Shown here: positions 1 through 9,300 of the stretch, in pieces
Layout: each line of letters opens with the position of its first letter
Numbering within the stretch: position 1 is the first letter of the stretch
Assembly: GCF_900100735.1 (NCBI RefSeq)
Contig: NZ_FNCJ01000002.1
Span: 496,001-560,000 of the forward strand
Length of the DNA: 64,000 nucleotides
Direction of reading: 5' to 3'
Source: Paraburkholderia phenazinium
Lineage (GTDB): Bacteria > Pseudomonadota > Gammaproteobacteria > Burkholderiales > Burkholderiaceae
Translations under genes and position numbers: made by a program
The notes under the pieces: generated by a model
The model's database searches: none
What the model saw: only the letters and a program-made list of their open reading frames with translations
Told to the model about the DNA's origin: nothing

Positions 1-1
1 G

Positions 2-76
2 GTTGATGACCACATGAACCGCGGCCGCAATATGGACACGCGCACGCCGGCGTCGCAGTGCCAGTTTGTGGCGTGA
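2..76 (+). CDS. C-terminal fragment of an unidentified CDS cut by the window edge
   Basis: An open frame runs from the left edge to a TGA at 74-76 and encodes the last 24 residues of a possible protein, ending in CQFVA. It is too short to assign to a family. It may be a real gene end or chance. No downstream gene continues in this frame. Confidence 0.25.
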   Translation, partial: VDDHMNRGRNMDTRTPASQCQFVA

Positions 77-148
77 GCGGGATCAATAACATCGTGCTGC
101 CAACGTGGGTAGGGGCATGGCCAGACTCAGGCTGGCCATGTAGAGGCA

Positions 149-670
149 TTAGACGCCGACTTCGTACTCGCTCTGAACGAGACCGCTTGCGTACTGGCGT
201 GTGGCGATATGTTTGAGAGGAATGTCGCGCGTGGTGGCGCCAAAGAGCGGTATGCCGGTGCCGATGAGAACGGGCACACGCGTAATGGTTAGATGCTGGA
301 CGAGACCCGCTTCCAGAAAGGCCTGAATGGTGATGCCGCCGTCCACATAGATATGTTGGACACCACGTTTCTCGAGCAGGGAGACGACGTACGCGGGTGT
401 TCCTTGGATATGTTCAACTACCGCGCCCGAGGGAGGCTTCGCAAGTGGGCGGGTACTCAGCACGAACACAGGCTTTTGCGCATACGGCCATGCATCGAAA
501 CCCAGCACCGTTTCGTATGTGTTGCGGCCGATCACGAGCGCATCCACTGTGGCCATAAACTCATCGTAGCCATGGGGTTCGCCACCACCAGGCGGGAGAA
601 AATCAAGCGAACCATCAATTCTTGCGATAAAGCCATCGAGACTGGTTCCGACAAAGACGGACGCTTTCAT
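149..670 (-). CDS. Dihydrofolate reductase (RibD C-terminal) family protein
   Basis: This 173-residue protein has the RibD_C/DHFR-like fold signature: an N-terminal strand and loop (ASVFVGTSLDGFIA), a central ALVIGRNTYE segment and a late YVDGG segment typical of NADPH-binding reductases of this superfamily. Members are cytoplasmic oxidoreductases; most stand-alone ones have no proven substrate. I start it at the ATG at 668-670 because the family N-terminus begins there; the frame stays open about 120 bases further upstream, but that extension has no family resemblance. It lies just beyond the broken end of the hipA remnant and is read in the same direction, so the hipA deletion may have brought it close. 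The family is clear; the substrate is unknown. Confidence 0.85.
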   Translation of the reverse strand: MKASVFVGTSLDGFIARIDGSLDFLPPGGGEPHGYDEFMATVDALVIGRNTYETVLGFDAWPYAQKPVFVLSTRPLAKPPSGAVVEHIQGTPAYVVSLLEKRGVQHIYVDGGITIQAFLEAGLVQHLTITRVPVLIGTGIPLFGATTRDIPLKHIATRQYASGLVQSEYEVGV

Positions 671-689
671 GGCTAAGCCCTCAATGTGT

Positions 690-1341
690 TCACTCCCAGA
701 TCTGCCTGCGCAACTCTGCCGCCGCGATGTCGTGGTAACTCTTTTGCGGTGCATCGTGCTCGGAGCATCCGACGAGCGTAAGCGCGCTGACAAACGGTAC
801 CCGCCGTTCTCTCGCTGCGTGGTCGGGCGCGAAGGATCGCCTCCAGCCGCACGGGAATGGGCAGTCCTTCCTCCACGCGTTCCGCTGCTTCGAGCAGGTA
901 GTCGAGGTTCGAGACCGATTCGCCATCGCCTTCCTCCGGCAGGTCGTTGCGGTCTGTGCGAATATCGAGCGCACCCACACGCTGCCGGCCCACATTGAGC
1001 AGGTAGGTCGATTCGGGCAGGCTGTTAGCGGGTACCCGCGGACGAGCCTCAATGAGCCGGCGCCCCCAGGCATCGGGCGCGGCGTCACGAATTCCACCGG
1101 AGATCGGCGGCTCGAGTGTGCCCGGAAACATGGGGGCACCGGGCGCGGCGAGAGCCGTGTCCAGCGAGAGCGTGACGGGGTCGATTTCGACCGCGTTGGC
1201 GCGCCTCGCGTACTGCAGACCGTAGGTGAACGACGATGCCACCAGTTCGTTTCCCTGCTCGGTCATATCGAGCAGGCCGGCCGGTGCCCACTCGTCGCCA
1301 AGATGAGCGAAGACTGCCAATCGTTTATCTGTGTGTGCCAT
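690..1341 (-). pseudogene. hipA: Degraded hipA toxin kinase (internal deletion, frameshift, lost C-terminus)
   Basis: The first 170 or so residues are a good HipA N-terminal subdomain (for example PDAWGRRLIEAR and TYLLNVG). Beyond about position 831 the frame loses HipA similarity. A HipA piece from the middle of the kinase fold (RVPFVSALTLVG followed by KSYHDIA) reappears in a different frame at about 693-803. The Gly-rich ATP loop, the catalytic N-DDH-RNH motif and the C-terminal lobe are all missing, although an intact HipA is 400-440 residues. The gene therefore carries an internal deletion of roughly 80 codons, a frameshift and a 3' truncation, and should have no kinase activity. It lies 29 bases after hipB in the usual antitoxin-toxin order. 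Confidence 0.85.
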
Positions 1342-1370
1342 CAGCGATCCTGCGCCGTCAGCGATTTGTG

Positions 1371-1712
1371 TCAGAAGTCCAGCTCGTCAAGATCCTTCGA
1401 TGAAGGCTTGTTTACCCGCCGCTGCCGTTCGCGAAGCGATTGTGCCTTTACCGACGGGTCTTCTTCGGAGAGCAGGCTCGCGAGCGTCATTCCTGGCGCG
1501 ATGGCGTCGAGGTAGCGAAGCAACTGACCAAACGCCACACCGGGATCTCCCTTTTCGATCCGGTACGCGGTGTTTCGTGACACGCCTGCACGCAACGCGG
1601 CCTCTGATTGCTGGACCCGGCGCCCAACCCGCAGACGCGCGAGCCGCTCCCCGAGGTCCCGCGCCTGCAGCAGGACGGCCGCACTCGCAACGGCAGACTG
1701 GTCAATTTTCAT
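1371..1712 (-). CDS. hipB: HipB-like XRE-family antitoxin/regulator of the decayed module
   Basis: This 113-residue protein carries a helix-turn-helix of the Xre/HipB type (LGERLARLRVGRRVQQSEAA, then RNTAYRIEKGDP). HipB proteins bind inverted repeats in their own promoter and neutralise the HipA kinase. I start at the ATG at 1710-1712; the frame is open to 1781, so a longer N-terminus is possible. The helix-turn-helix looks intact while its partner hipA is broken, so this is probably an orphan regulator or a relic. An inverted repeat with 8-bp arms and an 8-bp spacer lies upstream at 1823-1846 and could be its operator. Confidence 0.8.
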   Translation of the reverse strand: MKIDQSAVASAAVLLQARDLGERLARLRVGRRVQQSEAALRAGVSRNTAYRIEKGDPGVAFGQLLRYLDAIAPGMTLASLLSEEDPSVKAQSLRERQRRVNKPSSKDLDELDF

Positions 1713-1822
1713 GTGCGTAAAATCGAGCTTAATGGGCTTTGTGAGCGAAATTACGAACATAGTGTAGAGGCGGCCGCCCAAATATCAAGTTGCCATGCAT
1801 CTAAAATCGATCATAAATCTAG

Positions 1823-1846
1823 TTATGCTCAATTTGACGAGCATAA
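1823..1846. promoter_or_regulatory. Inverted repeat TTATGCTC-N8-GAGCATAA upstream of the first hipB
   Basis: The arms TTATGCTC (1823-1830) and GAGCATAA (1839-1846) are perfect inverted complements with an 8-base spacer. The hip operators of E. coli also use an 8-base spacer (TATCC-N8-GGATA), so this is a plausible HipB-type operator. The rest of the 1713-2088 gap shows a local AT-rich stretch and no gene. Confidence 0.5.
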
Positions 1847-2088
1847 ACTCTTCAGGTCAACATAGGCCCTCCGCACGCCCTTTACGGGCGGCGGAAGGCA
1901 TCCCAGTGCCGAAACTCGCGCGCCTCGACAACTCACCTTAGCTTCGCCGTGGATATGGATTGGTAGATATCTTGGTACCGCTTGAAGCCAGGCTGATCGA
2001 GAATAGGGCGCTTGCGCGGGGCCGCCCAGACCTACCCACAGGCCCTTGCGGTCGAATTCACCTCACCGAAGACCCGCGACCGATAACC

Positions 2089-3102
2089 ATGGAATCACAG
2101 CAAACCAACCCCATCCGCAGTGAGATCGACCTGGATTCGAACGGCAAGCATACGGGCTACCTGCGGCTGCCTCATTCGGTGCACCGCTCGGCGTACGGCT
2201 GGATCCCGATCCCGATCGCTTCAATTCGGAACGGCGACGGACCGGTGGTGTTGATCATGGCCGGCAACCATGGGGACGAATACGAAGGGCAGATCCTCGT
2301 CTCGCAACTGATTCGCGAAGTCGACGCAAGCATGGTTCGGGGCCAACTGATCCTGTTGCCGATGGCGAACTTTCCAGCTGCGGAAGCGGGGCTGCGCACG
2401 TCGCCGCTTGACGGCGGCAATCTGAACCGGACCTTTCCAGGTGACCCGGCAGGCACGCCGACCGAGTTGATCGCAGACTACATCGAGCATAGCTTGCTCG
2501 CGCGTGCCCAGTACCTGATCGACCTGCATTCCGGCGGCAGTTCGCTCACGTATCACGGCGCCAACATGCTTGCGATCGAGCCACGCGACGCCGATGAGGC
2601 CGTGCAGTTACGCGCGCTGCTCGCGGCGTTCGGCTTGCCGAAAGCGTTTCTGCACCCGGCGAATCCGGTTCACGCCGCGACAGCGGCACGTCGTCAGGGG
2701 GCGATCTCAATCTTGACGGAGCTAGGGGGCGGCGGCACCGTGCAACCGCAACTGCTGCGTGAAGCTCGCCAGGGACTGCTGCATCTGCTCGGCTTCATTG
2801 GCCTGTTACACGGACCGCTCCTGCCTGACAGCGCACCGGGCAGCACTCGCTTCATGCGGGTGTCGGGGTCCCGGCACTACGTCTATGCATACGACCGCGG
2901 GCTATACGAGCCCTTGATAGAACTGGGCGAGCAGGTGAGTGCAGGGCAACCGGCCGCGCGAATCCACTTTCCCGAGACACCGTTGCGCGAACCGGTGACG
3001 CTGCACTTCGCAAGCGCTGGTGAGGTAGTGTGCAAACGCGTGCCCGCTCTCGTGCAACGTGGCGACTGCCTGTTGCATCTCGCCGAACCAGTCGATCAAT
3101 AA
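2089..3102 (+). CDS. Succinylglutamate desuccinylase/aspartoacylase-family zinc deacylase
   Basis: This 337-residue protein belongs to the AstE/AspA zinc hydrolase family. The metal-binding motif GNHGDEYEG supplies His and Glu, and the third ligand is in YLIDLHSGG. The closest architecture known to me is the DoeB/EutE-like group, which removes acyl groups from N-acylated diamino or amino acids. The C-terminal third is the beta-barrel extension of that group. The start chosen is the ATG at 2089; the frame is open back to 1960 but lacks family similarity there. There is no strong ribosome-binding site. A GNAT acetyltransferase follows 204 bases downstream in the same direction, so an acylation/deacylation pair is possible, but the substrate is not evident. 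Confidence 0.85.
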   Translation: MESQQTNPIRSEIDLDSNGKHTGYLRLPHSVHRSAYGWIPIPIASIRNGDGPVVLIMAGNHGDEYEGQILVSQLIREVDASMVRGQLILLPMANFPAAEAGLRTSPLDGGNLNRTFPGDPAGTPTELIADYIEHSLLARAQYLIDLHSGGSSLTYHGANMLAIEPRDADEAVQLRALLAAFGLPKAFLHPANPVHAATAARRQGAISILTELGGGGTVQPQLLREARQGLLHLLGFIGLLHGPLLPDSAPGSTRFMRVSGSRHYVYAYDRGLYEPLIELGEQVSAGQPAARIHFPETPLREPVTLHFASAGEVVCKRVPALVQRGDCLLHLAEPVDQ

Positions 3103-3306
3103 AACAGCGATCTGTCCGCGATAGTGACTAAAGGAATCGACTCAACTGACGGACTGCTGTTATCGCTGCAACGCACTTCGAGCCAATATCCTTATAGCTA
3201 TTGCTTGGTTAGCGTTCGCATGACTAAACGTTATCGTCACGTTCATCCTGTGCAAACCGAACCATCTTGAGGACCGAACGTCGTTGCGTTCGGCCCCGCG
3301 ACGACC

Positions 3307-3867
3307 ATGACCTACAGCATCCACGACACCACCCCATTGGCCGCAAACGCGAAGCCGTTGATCGATGCCTTGCAGATCGAATACGCCACACGATACAGCG
3401 AGTATCGACGCGATAACGGCGCTGCGGCCGCGGAGGAACTCGCGCGTTATCCGGCGGCGCTGTTCGCCCCACCCGAAGGCGCGTTTCTGGTGTTGATCCG
3501 CGAGGGCGAGACGATCGGTGGCGGGGCGTTCAAGCGCTACGACGAGCGCACGGCGGAGCTCAAGCGCATCTGGACGCGTTCTGATCTGCGCCGCCAGGGG
3601 CTGGCGCGGCGGGTAGTGGAGGAACTCGAGATCCGCGCGTTACGGCAGGGATATAGCCGGGTTTATCTGACCACCGGTTTCAAGCAGCCGGAAGCATGGG
3701 GACTCTATATCGATTCCGGCTATGCGCCGCTGTTCGATACCCGTCTCGATCCTGAAGTTCTGGTGCAATTGCGCTTCGGCAAGGATCTGCTTGAACCCGG
3801 GCGGATCGCTACGCTTGAAGACCTACGGGCAACCGAACCGGCGGTGCCCGGTGTTGAGACAAAATAA
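3307..3867 (+). CDS. GNAT-family N-acetyltransferase
   Basis: This 186-residue protein has the GNAT acetyl-CoA binding signature: a beta-4 strand (AELKRIWT) followed by the pyrophosphate loop RSDLRRQGLARRVVEELE, which matches the Q/R-x-x-G-x-G/A pattern. It transfers an acyl group from acyl-CoA to an unknown amine. The C-terminal tail carries a DTRLDPE segment seen in small-molecule acetyltransferases. It is co-directional with the zinc deacylase upstream but 204 bases away, so co-transcription is uncertain. The gap 3103-3306 shows no gene. The 3' end faces the end of tssJ on the other strand. Confidence 0.85.
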   Translation: MTYSIHDTTPLAANAKPLIDALQIEYATRYSEYRRDNGAAAAEELARYPAALFAPPEGAFLVLIREGETIGGGAFKRYDERTAELKRIWTRSDLRRQGLARRVVEELEIRALRQGYSRVYLTTGFKQPEAWGLYIDSGYAPLFDTRLDPEVLVQLRFGKDLLEPGRIATLEDLRATEPAVPGVETK

Positions 3868-3983
3868 AGTTGTCTAATGCATGCGTTGTCTCCCTCATCC
3901 CGCGAAATCGTATTTCAGTTCGAGGTAGGCACACTGCGGGCACCAATGTAGAGCAACCGCTGCCATGTAGAGAGACCGGCTCC

Positions 3984-4502
3984 TCATTTATGCCGCTCCG
4001 TATCGAGTTCGAGATTGCGCTGCGCAGCCGTCAGCCTGACCGGGTCGGTCTTCTTCCATTGCGCTTTCGGAATCAGTACCGACCACTCGGCGTTGGCCGT
4101 GTCACGGAAGAACGCCGCCACGCCCACAAAGTTCGCCTCATCGCCAATCGGTTCCGATATCTTCAGCGTCTGGCCCGGCCCCAGCGTCACATCCCGGCTC
4201 CAGACTGTCGCCGCCTTCAGCGCATCTGTACCCGAGAGCAGTTGCGCATAGGTCGCCGTCGCGAAGGGCTTGTCATCCTTGAGCTGATAGATGCGCAGCA
4301 CCACTGGCAGCGATGCATCGCGCGCATCCTGGTTCAGCGCGCCGCGCGCTGTGATGACAAGGTTCATCTGCTTGACCTTCGTCTCGAATACCGCTTTCGT
4401 TGCGCTCACGGTGCCATCTTTCACCGACTGCCATGTCCCGCACGCGCTGAGCGTCAGCGCGAGGCCCACGCCGAGCGCGTCCCGCATGATCCTGGTTCTC
4501 AT
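3984..4502 (-). CDS. tssJ: Type VI secretion lipoprotein TssJ
   Basis: This 172-residue lipoprotein anchors the type VI membrane complex (TssJ-TssL-TssM) in the outer membrane. It has an N-terminal signal with lipobox LSAC (Cys at about residue 21), then the beta-sandwich domain with VVLRIYQLKD and the characteristic loop. The start is the ATG at 4500-4502, which overlaps the TGA of tssF as ATGA and indicates translational coupling. It is the last gene of the vgrG-to-tssJ transcript. TssJ normally contacts the periplasmic C-terminus of TssM, encoded two genes upstream. TssL, the third partner, is not in the window. Confidence 0.9.
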   Translation of the reverse strand: MRTRIMRDALGVGLALTLSACGTWQSVKDGTVSATKAVFETKVKQMNLVITARGALNQDARDASLPVVLRIYQLKDDKPFATATYAQLLSGTDALKAATVWSRDVTLGPGQTLKISEPIGDEANFVGVAAFFRDTANAEWSVLIPKAQWKKTDPVRLTAAQRNLELDTERHK

Positions 4503-6361
4503 CAAAATGGCGCTCCCGTGAAATCGGTACGCGGATAGACCGTCTCCTGGCCATCGATGGCCAATACCAGTTGCATGGAAGACTGCAGGGCCGTGTAGCG
4601 CCCCAGGAAGTGGTTCAGCACGTCGCCGAACAGCACGGCGTCGCCCGGCCCGGCGAAAGCGCCTGCGTCAAGGTCGACATGGATGCGCACGACCCGCAAC
4701 ATGTCGCCGCGCCGCAGGACCTGGTCCTGGGAAAAGCGCACCGTCCGGATCGCGTCGATGCGCTGGGGGACCGCGTCGTCCGCTGTCCAGTCGTAGAGTT
4801 CGAGCACCTCGCGCAGTGCGGGAGCACCTTCCCCGAGCATCCGGTTGAATTCGTTCATGCCGTTCGCGGTGAAATGGCCCAGCGCGCGCCACTCGTAGCC
4901 CGGGTAATAACGCGGCGGATACTGCGGCAGGCTCGGTCCCGTCAGGTTGCGCACCGACGCGATGCCAGTGAAGCCCGACACAGCCTCGGTGATCGTCGCC
5001 TCCGAAAGCGCCAGGCGCGGCAGGCGTCCGTTGTTCGCCAGCGCGCGCACGGTCAGATGGCGGTCCGGCTGCGGACGGTCCTCGTCATCCTCTGCGTGGC
5101 GATACGTCCCCGCCCAGAGCTGCCCCGCCAGTGTTACCCACAGTTCCCGTCCCACTACGCCGTAGCGCGTCTCGGTATGGAAGTACCGCTCCGGTTTCTC
5201 ATAGCGCAGCAACCAGCCACGATGCCGGAAACTGGTAAACGCCTGGTAGGCATGCCGTGCGCTGCCCTCCGGATCGGCGGCGGTCACCGCCAGCACGTCA
5301 TACGGCTCGACATGATCCGCCAGGACGGCCTGCGCGCGCACGCGGTGCTCCTTGTCATGCCAGTCGGCGGGCTGCAGCGGCCGCGCATCGACCTCGAACA
5401 GGTTGATCACGGGTGTGCAGAAGAGGCGAAAGCTCTCCCGGCCCACCGGCTGGTCGCCGGGCATGCGGGCATCCAGTTCGATCTCAAGGGTCATCCGCGT
5501 TTCCCCCGCCGGCACCCTCGCGCTATCGAAGCCGCACAGGTCGACGAAGTGGAACTTCTGCGGGAACACGAAATACTCCAGCAGCGTCTGCTCGCGGTCG
5601 AGCTGCTGGTTGCGTTCAGCGTTCGTGACCGGCCACAGTCGTGTCGACGGACCGAACCCCGCCGCCTCGAAGTGCACGCCGGCCAGCGGCTCAAGTGCGC
5701 CGTCGCGTATCGACGACAGGCGCAGCCCGATCGCGGCAACCTGGCGCGTGAGCGCCGCGTATAGCGCGGCGGCGGCGGGCCGGTCACCGTGCAGGTACAG
5801 GCGGATGCGCGACAGGTCCACGTGCTCGCGCTGGTCCCCGAACCAGAGGCCCAGGGTCAGGCGGATAACGGTGCGTCCGTCTGCGCGCACCGCCAGCACC
5901 GCGTCCTCGACCGACAGCGGCAGCAGCTCGACCGCCTGCGTCGTGCGGAACGGGCACTGTACCCTATCGGGACCAACCGGTGCCGAGCGCACTACGGCTC
6001 CGGCAGGAATCTGCGCCGTGGCCGAACTCCTGCGGTTCAGGGGCCTGCATTCGATAATCGACAGCGAAGGGATCGCCCGCGCCATGTGTTCATAGAGGTT
6101 GTCGAGTAATCCCGCGGTCACCTCCGGCATCGCGTCATCGAGCTTCATGCGGTGCCGGGCCACCAGGAACGCAAAGGCTTCGTTGACCGCCCGGACCTGA
6201 TCGCCCTCCTGACCGTACTGCATGCCCATGCGGCGCGCGGCGTCGGGCTGGTCGCGTGCGAACTCGCGGCCAGCCTCACGCAGGTAGCGCATCTCGGCGT
6301 CGAAATATCTCAGGAACGGATTCCCGCCGTCCTGCTGGAACGATTTCCACGGTGCAGTCAT
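4502..6361 (-). CDS. tssF: Type VI secretion baseplate subunit TssF
   Basis: This 619-residue protein is a TssF/VasA/ImpG baseplate wedge component. The N-terminus (FLRYFDAEMRYLREAGREFA) is the family signature and the whole length matches. TssF normally works with TssG, TssE and TssK to form the wedge below the contractile sheath, and its gene is usually followed by tssG. Here tssJ follows instead and tssG is not in the window. The start ATG (6359-6361) overlaps the TGA of tssM as ATGA, so the two are translationally coupled. Function requires the missing partners to be encoded elsewhere in the genome. Confidence 0.93.
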   Translation of the reverse strand: MTAPWKSFQQDGGNPFLRYFDAEMRYLREAGREFARDQPDAARRMGMQYGQEGDQVRAVNEAFAFLVARHRMKLDDAMPEVTAGLLDNLYEHMARAIPSLSIIECRPLNRRSSATAQIPAGAVVRSAPVGPDRVQCPFRTTQAVELLPLSVEDAVLAVRADGRTVIRLTLGLWFGDQREHVDLSRIRLYLHGDRPAAAALYAALTRQVAAIGLRLSSIRDGALEPLAGVHFEAAGFGPSTRLWPVTNAERNQQLDREQTLLEYFVFPQKFHFVDLCGFDSARVPAGETRMTLEIELDARMPGDQPVGRESFRLFCTPVINLFEVDARPLQPADWHDKEHRVRAQAVLADHVEPYDVLAVTAADPEGSARHAYQAFTSFRHRGWLLRYEKPERYFHTETRYGVVGRELWVTLAGQLWAGTYRHAEDDEDRPQPDRHLTVRALANNGRLPRLALSEATITEAVSGFTGIASVRNLTGPSLPQYPPRYYPGYEWRALGHFTANGMNEFNRMLGEGAPALREVLELYDWTADDAVPQRIDAIRTVRFSQDQVLRRGDMLRVVRIHVDLDAGAFAGPGDAVLFGDVLNHFLGRYTALQSSMQLVLAIDGQETVYPRTDFTGAPF

Positions 6362-9300
6362 GGTTGCATCTCCGGTGGCAATGGCGGAAGGGACGGCAGG
6401 CCGGTCAGCACACCGGCGCGGCCCGTCACGAAGATGCGCTCCGGCATCTGGAAGCCGCGCAGCTTCAGCAGGTCGAGCGGCCCTGCACCCGCCTGCGCGC
6501 GCAGCACGTAGTGCAGTGGTGCCGTCGTGCTGTCGGTTGACTGCGTATCCCCGCCAGTCGCCCCGGCATTCCAGACCAGTTCGTAGCGCGTATCGTCGAG
6601 CGGCTTCACCTGGGCTTTCTCCAGCATGCGCAGGAACGCCCAGTCGCCCGTGGCATCGAACGCGACACGCAGCCCCGCGTTCAGGGTCTGCCAGGTCAGC
6701 GACGCATGACTATCCAGCCCGTTGCCAGGCCACCCCAGCGGCGTCCAGGTTTCCTGCTGGTTGAAATAGACGACCTGATGCCCGTCCACCGTCAGTTCCG
6801 TGCGCGTCACGTCCGGCGTCGGTAGCGGCATGAGCTCGAAGTGATAGGCGGCTTCGCCCTGTACATAGAGGTGCGCGGCCATCGGCCCGATGAGCCGCAG
6901 CATGGCGAGGAACTTCGGATCGAACTGCAACGACTGCGGCGCGAGTTCGTTCGGCACCCACTGGTCGCCCTGACGCTTGAGCACACCGGACAGCTCGACC
7001 TCGATAAAGCGGTTGACCAGCCCGGTATCGGGCCGCACATAACGGCCAAACTCGGCGAAGGACGCGTCAGCCGTCGTCGGCGAGAACGGATACCGTGAGG
7101 CGAACAGCGACTGGAAGGGTGCCGCCACGCCTGCGCGCCATGCATTGTTCAGGCTGGCAGCGGCGGGCTGGAGGACGGCCTGCCAAGCGGCGTCGAGCGG
7201 CTGCACGAACAGGGTCTGTCCGAAACCTGCCCACTGCGCGCCCAGGCTCGCGGCGGTCAGCGCCGCGTCGTCACGCGCCTGCGACAGATCCGAAAGCTTG
7301 CCCTGGAACACCGCCTGCGCAAGGGCACGCGCCATTGACTGCGCGTCCGGGCTCGACTGGATCTGCTGCAGCTTCAGGCGCACGGTCGTGTCGGCCGTCA
7401 GCACACGGGAAAGGCTGACGCCACCGGGCGCAGCGGTATTCGTGGCACTGCCATTGGCCGCCTGGCTGCCGCCCGTGGCCGGGCTTGCGTCACCGAGCAG
7501 CGCCAGCAGCGGGCCAAACGACTTGTCCAGCGGGTTGACCACGAGCGCCTGCACCTGGTCACTGTCACCACCACCGAGCAGCCCCTGCGCCTTGCGCACC
7601 AGCGTATCGGTCAGGGCCTGCAATGGACGGCCCGCCTCGCCCTGGTGCTGCACCGACTTCATGACCGCCAGCAGCGGCGAGGTCTGCGCATTGGTCAGGC
7701 GCGTGAGCTGGTCGACCACACCGGAGAAGCTGGTGGCCGGAATCCACTGGAAGCTGTTGAGCATGCTCGCCCACGCGGCGGTGTAATCGCTGAAGTAACG
7801 TGTGCGCAACCGCTCGCGCAGATGATCGGTGTCGTGCTTCGCGTCGAGAACGGCACGCGCCGAGCCGATCACGCCCTGGACCGTGGTTGCGTTTACCTGG
7901 GCAGACGGACCGTCGTCGGTCAGCACCCAGTCTCCCTCGACGTGCTGCTGCTTCGCGGCGTCATCGATGGCCTGCTCGATAACGCCTTCCCACGCGGCGC
8001 GCGTAAAAATGCCCGGCACGGTCTGCGTGGTCGTGAAAAGCCCCTGCGCATCAGCGCCGGCGAGCAGCGTGGCAAGCGACACGTCCGCGTACTTGCCGTG
8101 CGCCGCATCGAGAACGCGCTGGTACAGCACATCGTCACTGCCCGCCAGCCCGATCTGGTTGACGAGCGTCGAGCGCATCTGGGTGACGAGCGGCATCGAC
8201 GCGCTGATCCGCCAGGCAGGATGCGCCCTGAGATGTTCGGCCCAGAAGTCCGCCAGTTGCTGCGAGGTATCGAGCCATTCTCCCGCGCGCATACCGGCGG
8301 GCGCGGGCCATACTTCCAGCAACTGGGTCTTGAGGAACGACGCGTCGGCACGCGACGGGGTGGCAAGCATCAGGTACGCCTTGAGGAGGTTGTAGGCGTG
8401 CTGCTGCGCGTCGTGGCCCTGCTGCTCGTCGACGCGGACCTGCGAGAGCTGGGCGAGCTGGCCTTCCAGTGCCTGGACGACCGGTTGCATCAGGTTACGT
8501 ACGGCCACCGTCTGGTACGGCTGCCACAGCGAATCGAGGATCTCGTCGTTGTGGTTCAGTCCCGCGCGCAGGTACAAGGGCACGCCGTGCTGCTGCCGGT
8601 ATTCGAGCGTCTCGATCTCCTGCTGCAAGGCGAGTTGCGCGCGCAACGCCGCCGGCGTGCCTGGGGCAGCTGGGAGCGTGGCATCGACGCTCGCCTGTAC
8701 GTCGTGGATCAGATGCCGGTTGCCGATAAACGAGACCGTCATTGCAGCGCACCAGCCGATCGCCGCGACCATCATGAGTGCGGCCAGCGCGTTCGGCCAG
8801 TAGAAGCCGACCCGGCGACCGTGATGATGGCGCACACCGCGGCCGATCTCCTGCCAGGCAGGCAGGAGCGACGCGGGCTGCACGCGCAGGGCTACGACAG
8901 TGCCCGCGTTCGTGGCGGAACCAGCCGCCATCGCTACGGCGCCATCCACTGCAGCGGATGGCGCCTGGGGGGCTGTTGCATCTGCCGCGATTGGCACAGG
9001 GACCACACCCGCGAACGGAAAGGTGGGGGCGAACATCACGCCAGCCAGCGGAGCCCGGAGCCACTTCGAGGCAATGAGCGCTTCCCAGCCCGTCACAATG
9101 CGCTCGCGCTGCTCGCCGATGTAGGCCGAAACCTGCACGAGCCAGGTGATCCATTCCGGCTCACGGCATAGTTGCACGCCGCTGTCGGCCGTCTGCTGCT
9201 CAAGGGTTGTGAGCTGGTCCTTCAGTCCTGCGGCGGCATGACTGGCTGACTGGCGCGCGGAACCACGCACGACGGCGCCGACCGCATCGAACCGCTCGGG

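Noticed and set aside
1876..1890. CGCCC-N5-GGGCG small hairpin before the deacylase gene
   Set aside because: A 5-bp stem in a GC-rich genome is expected by chance and no T-run follows.
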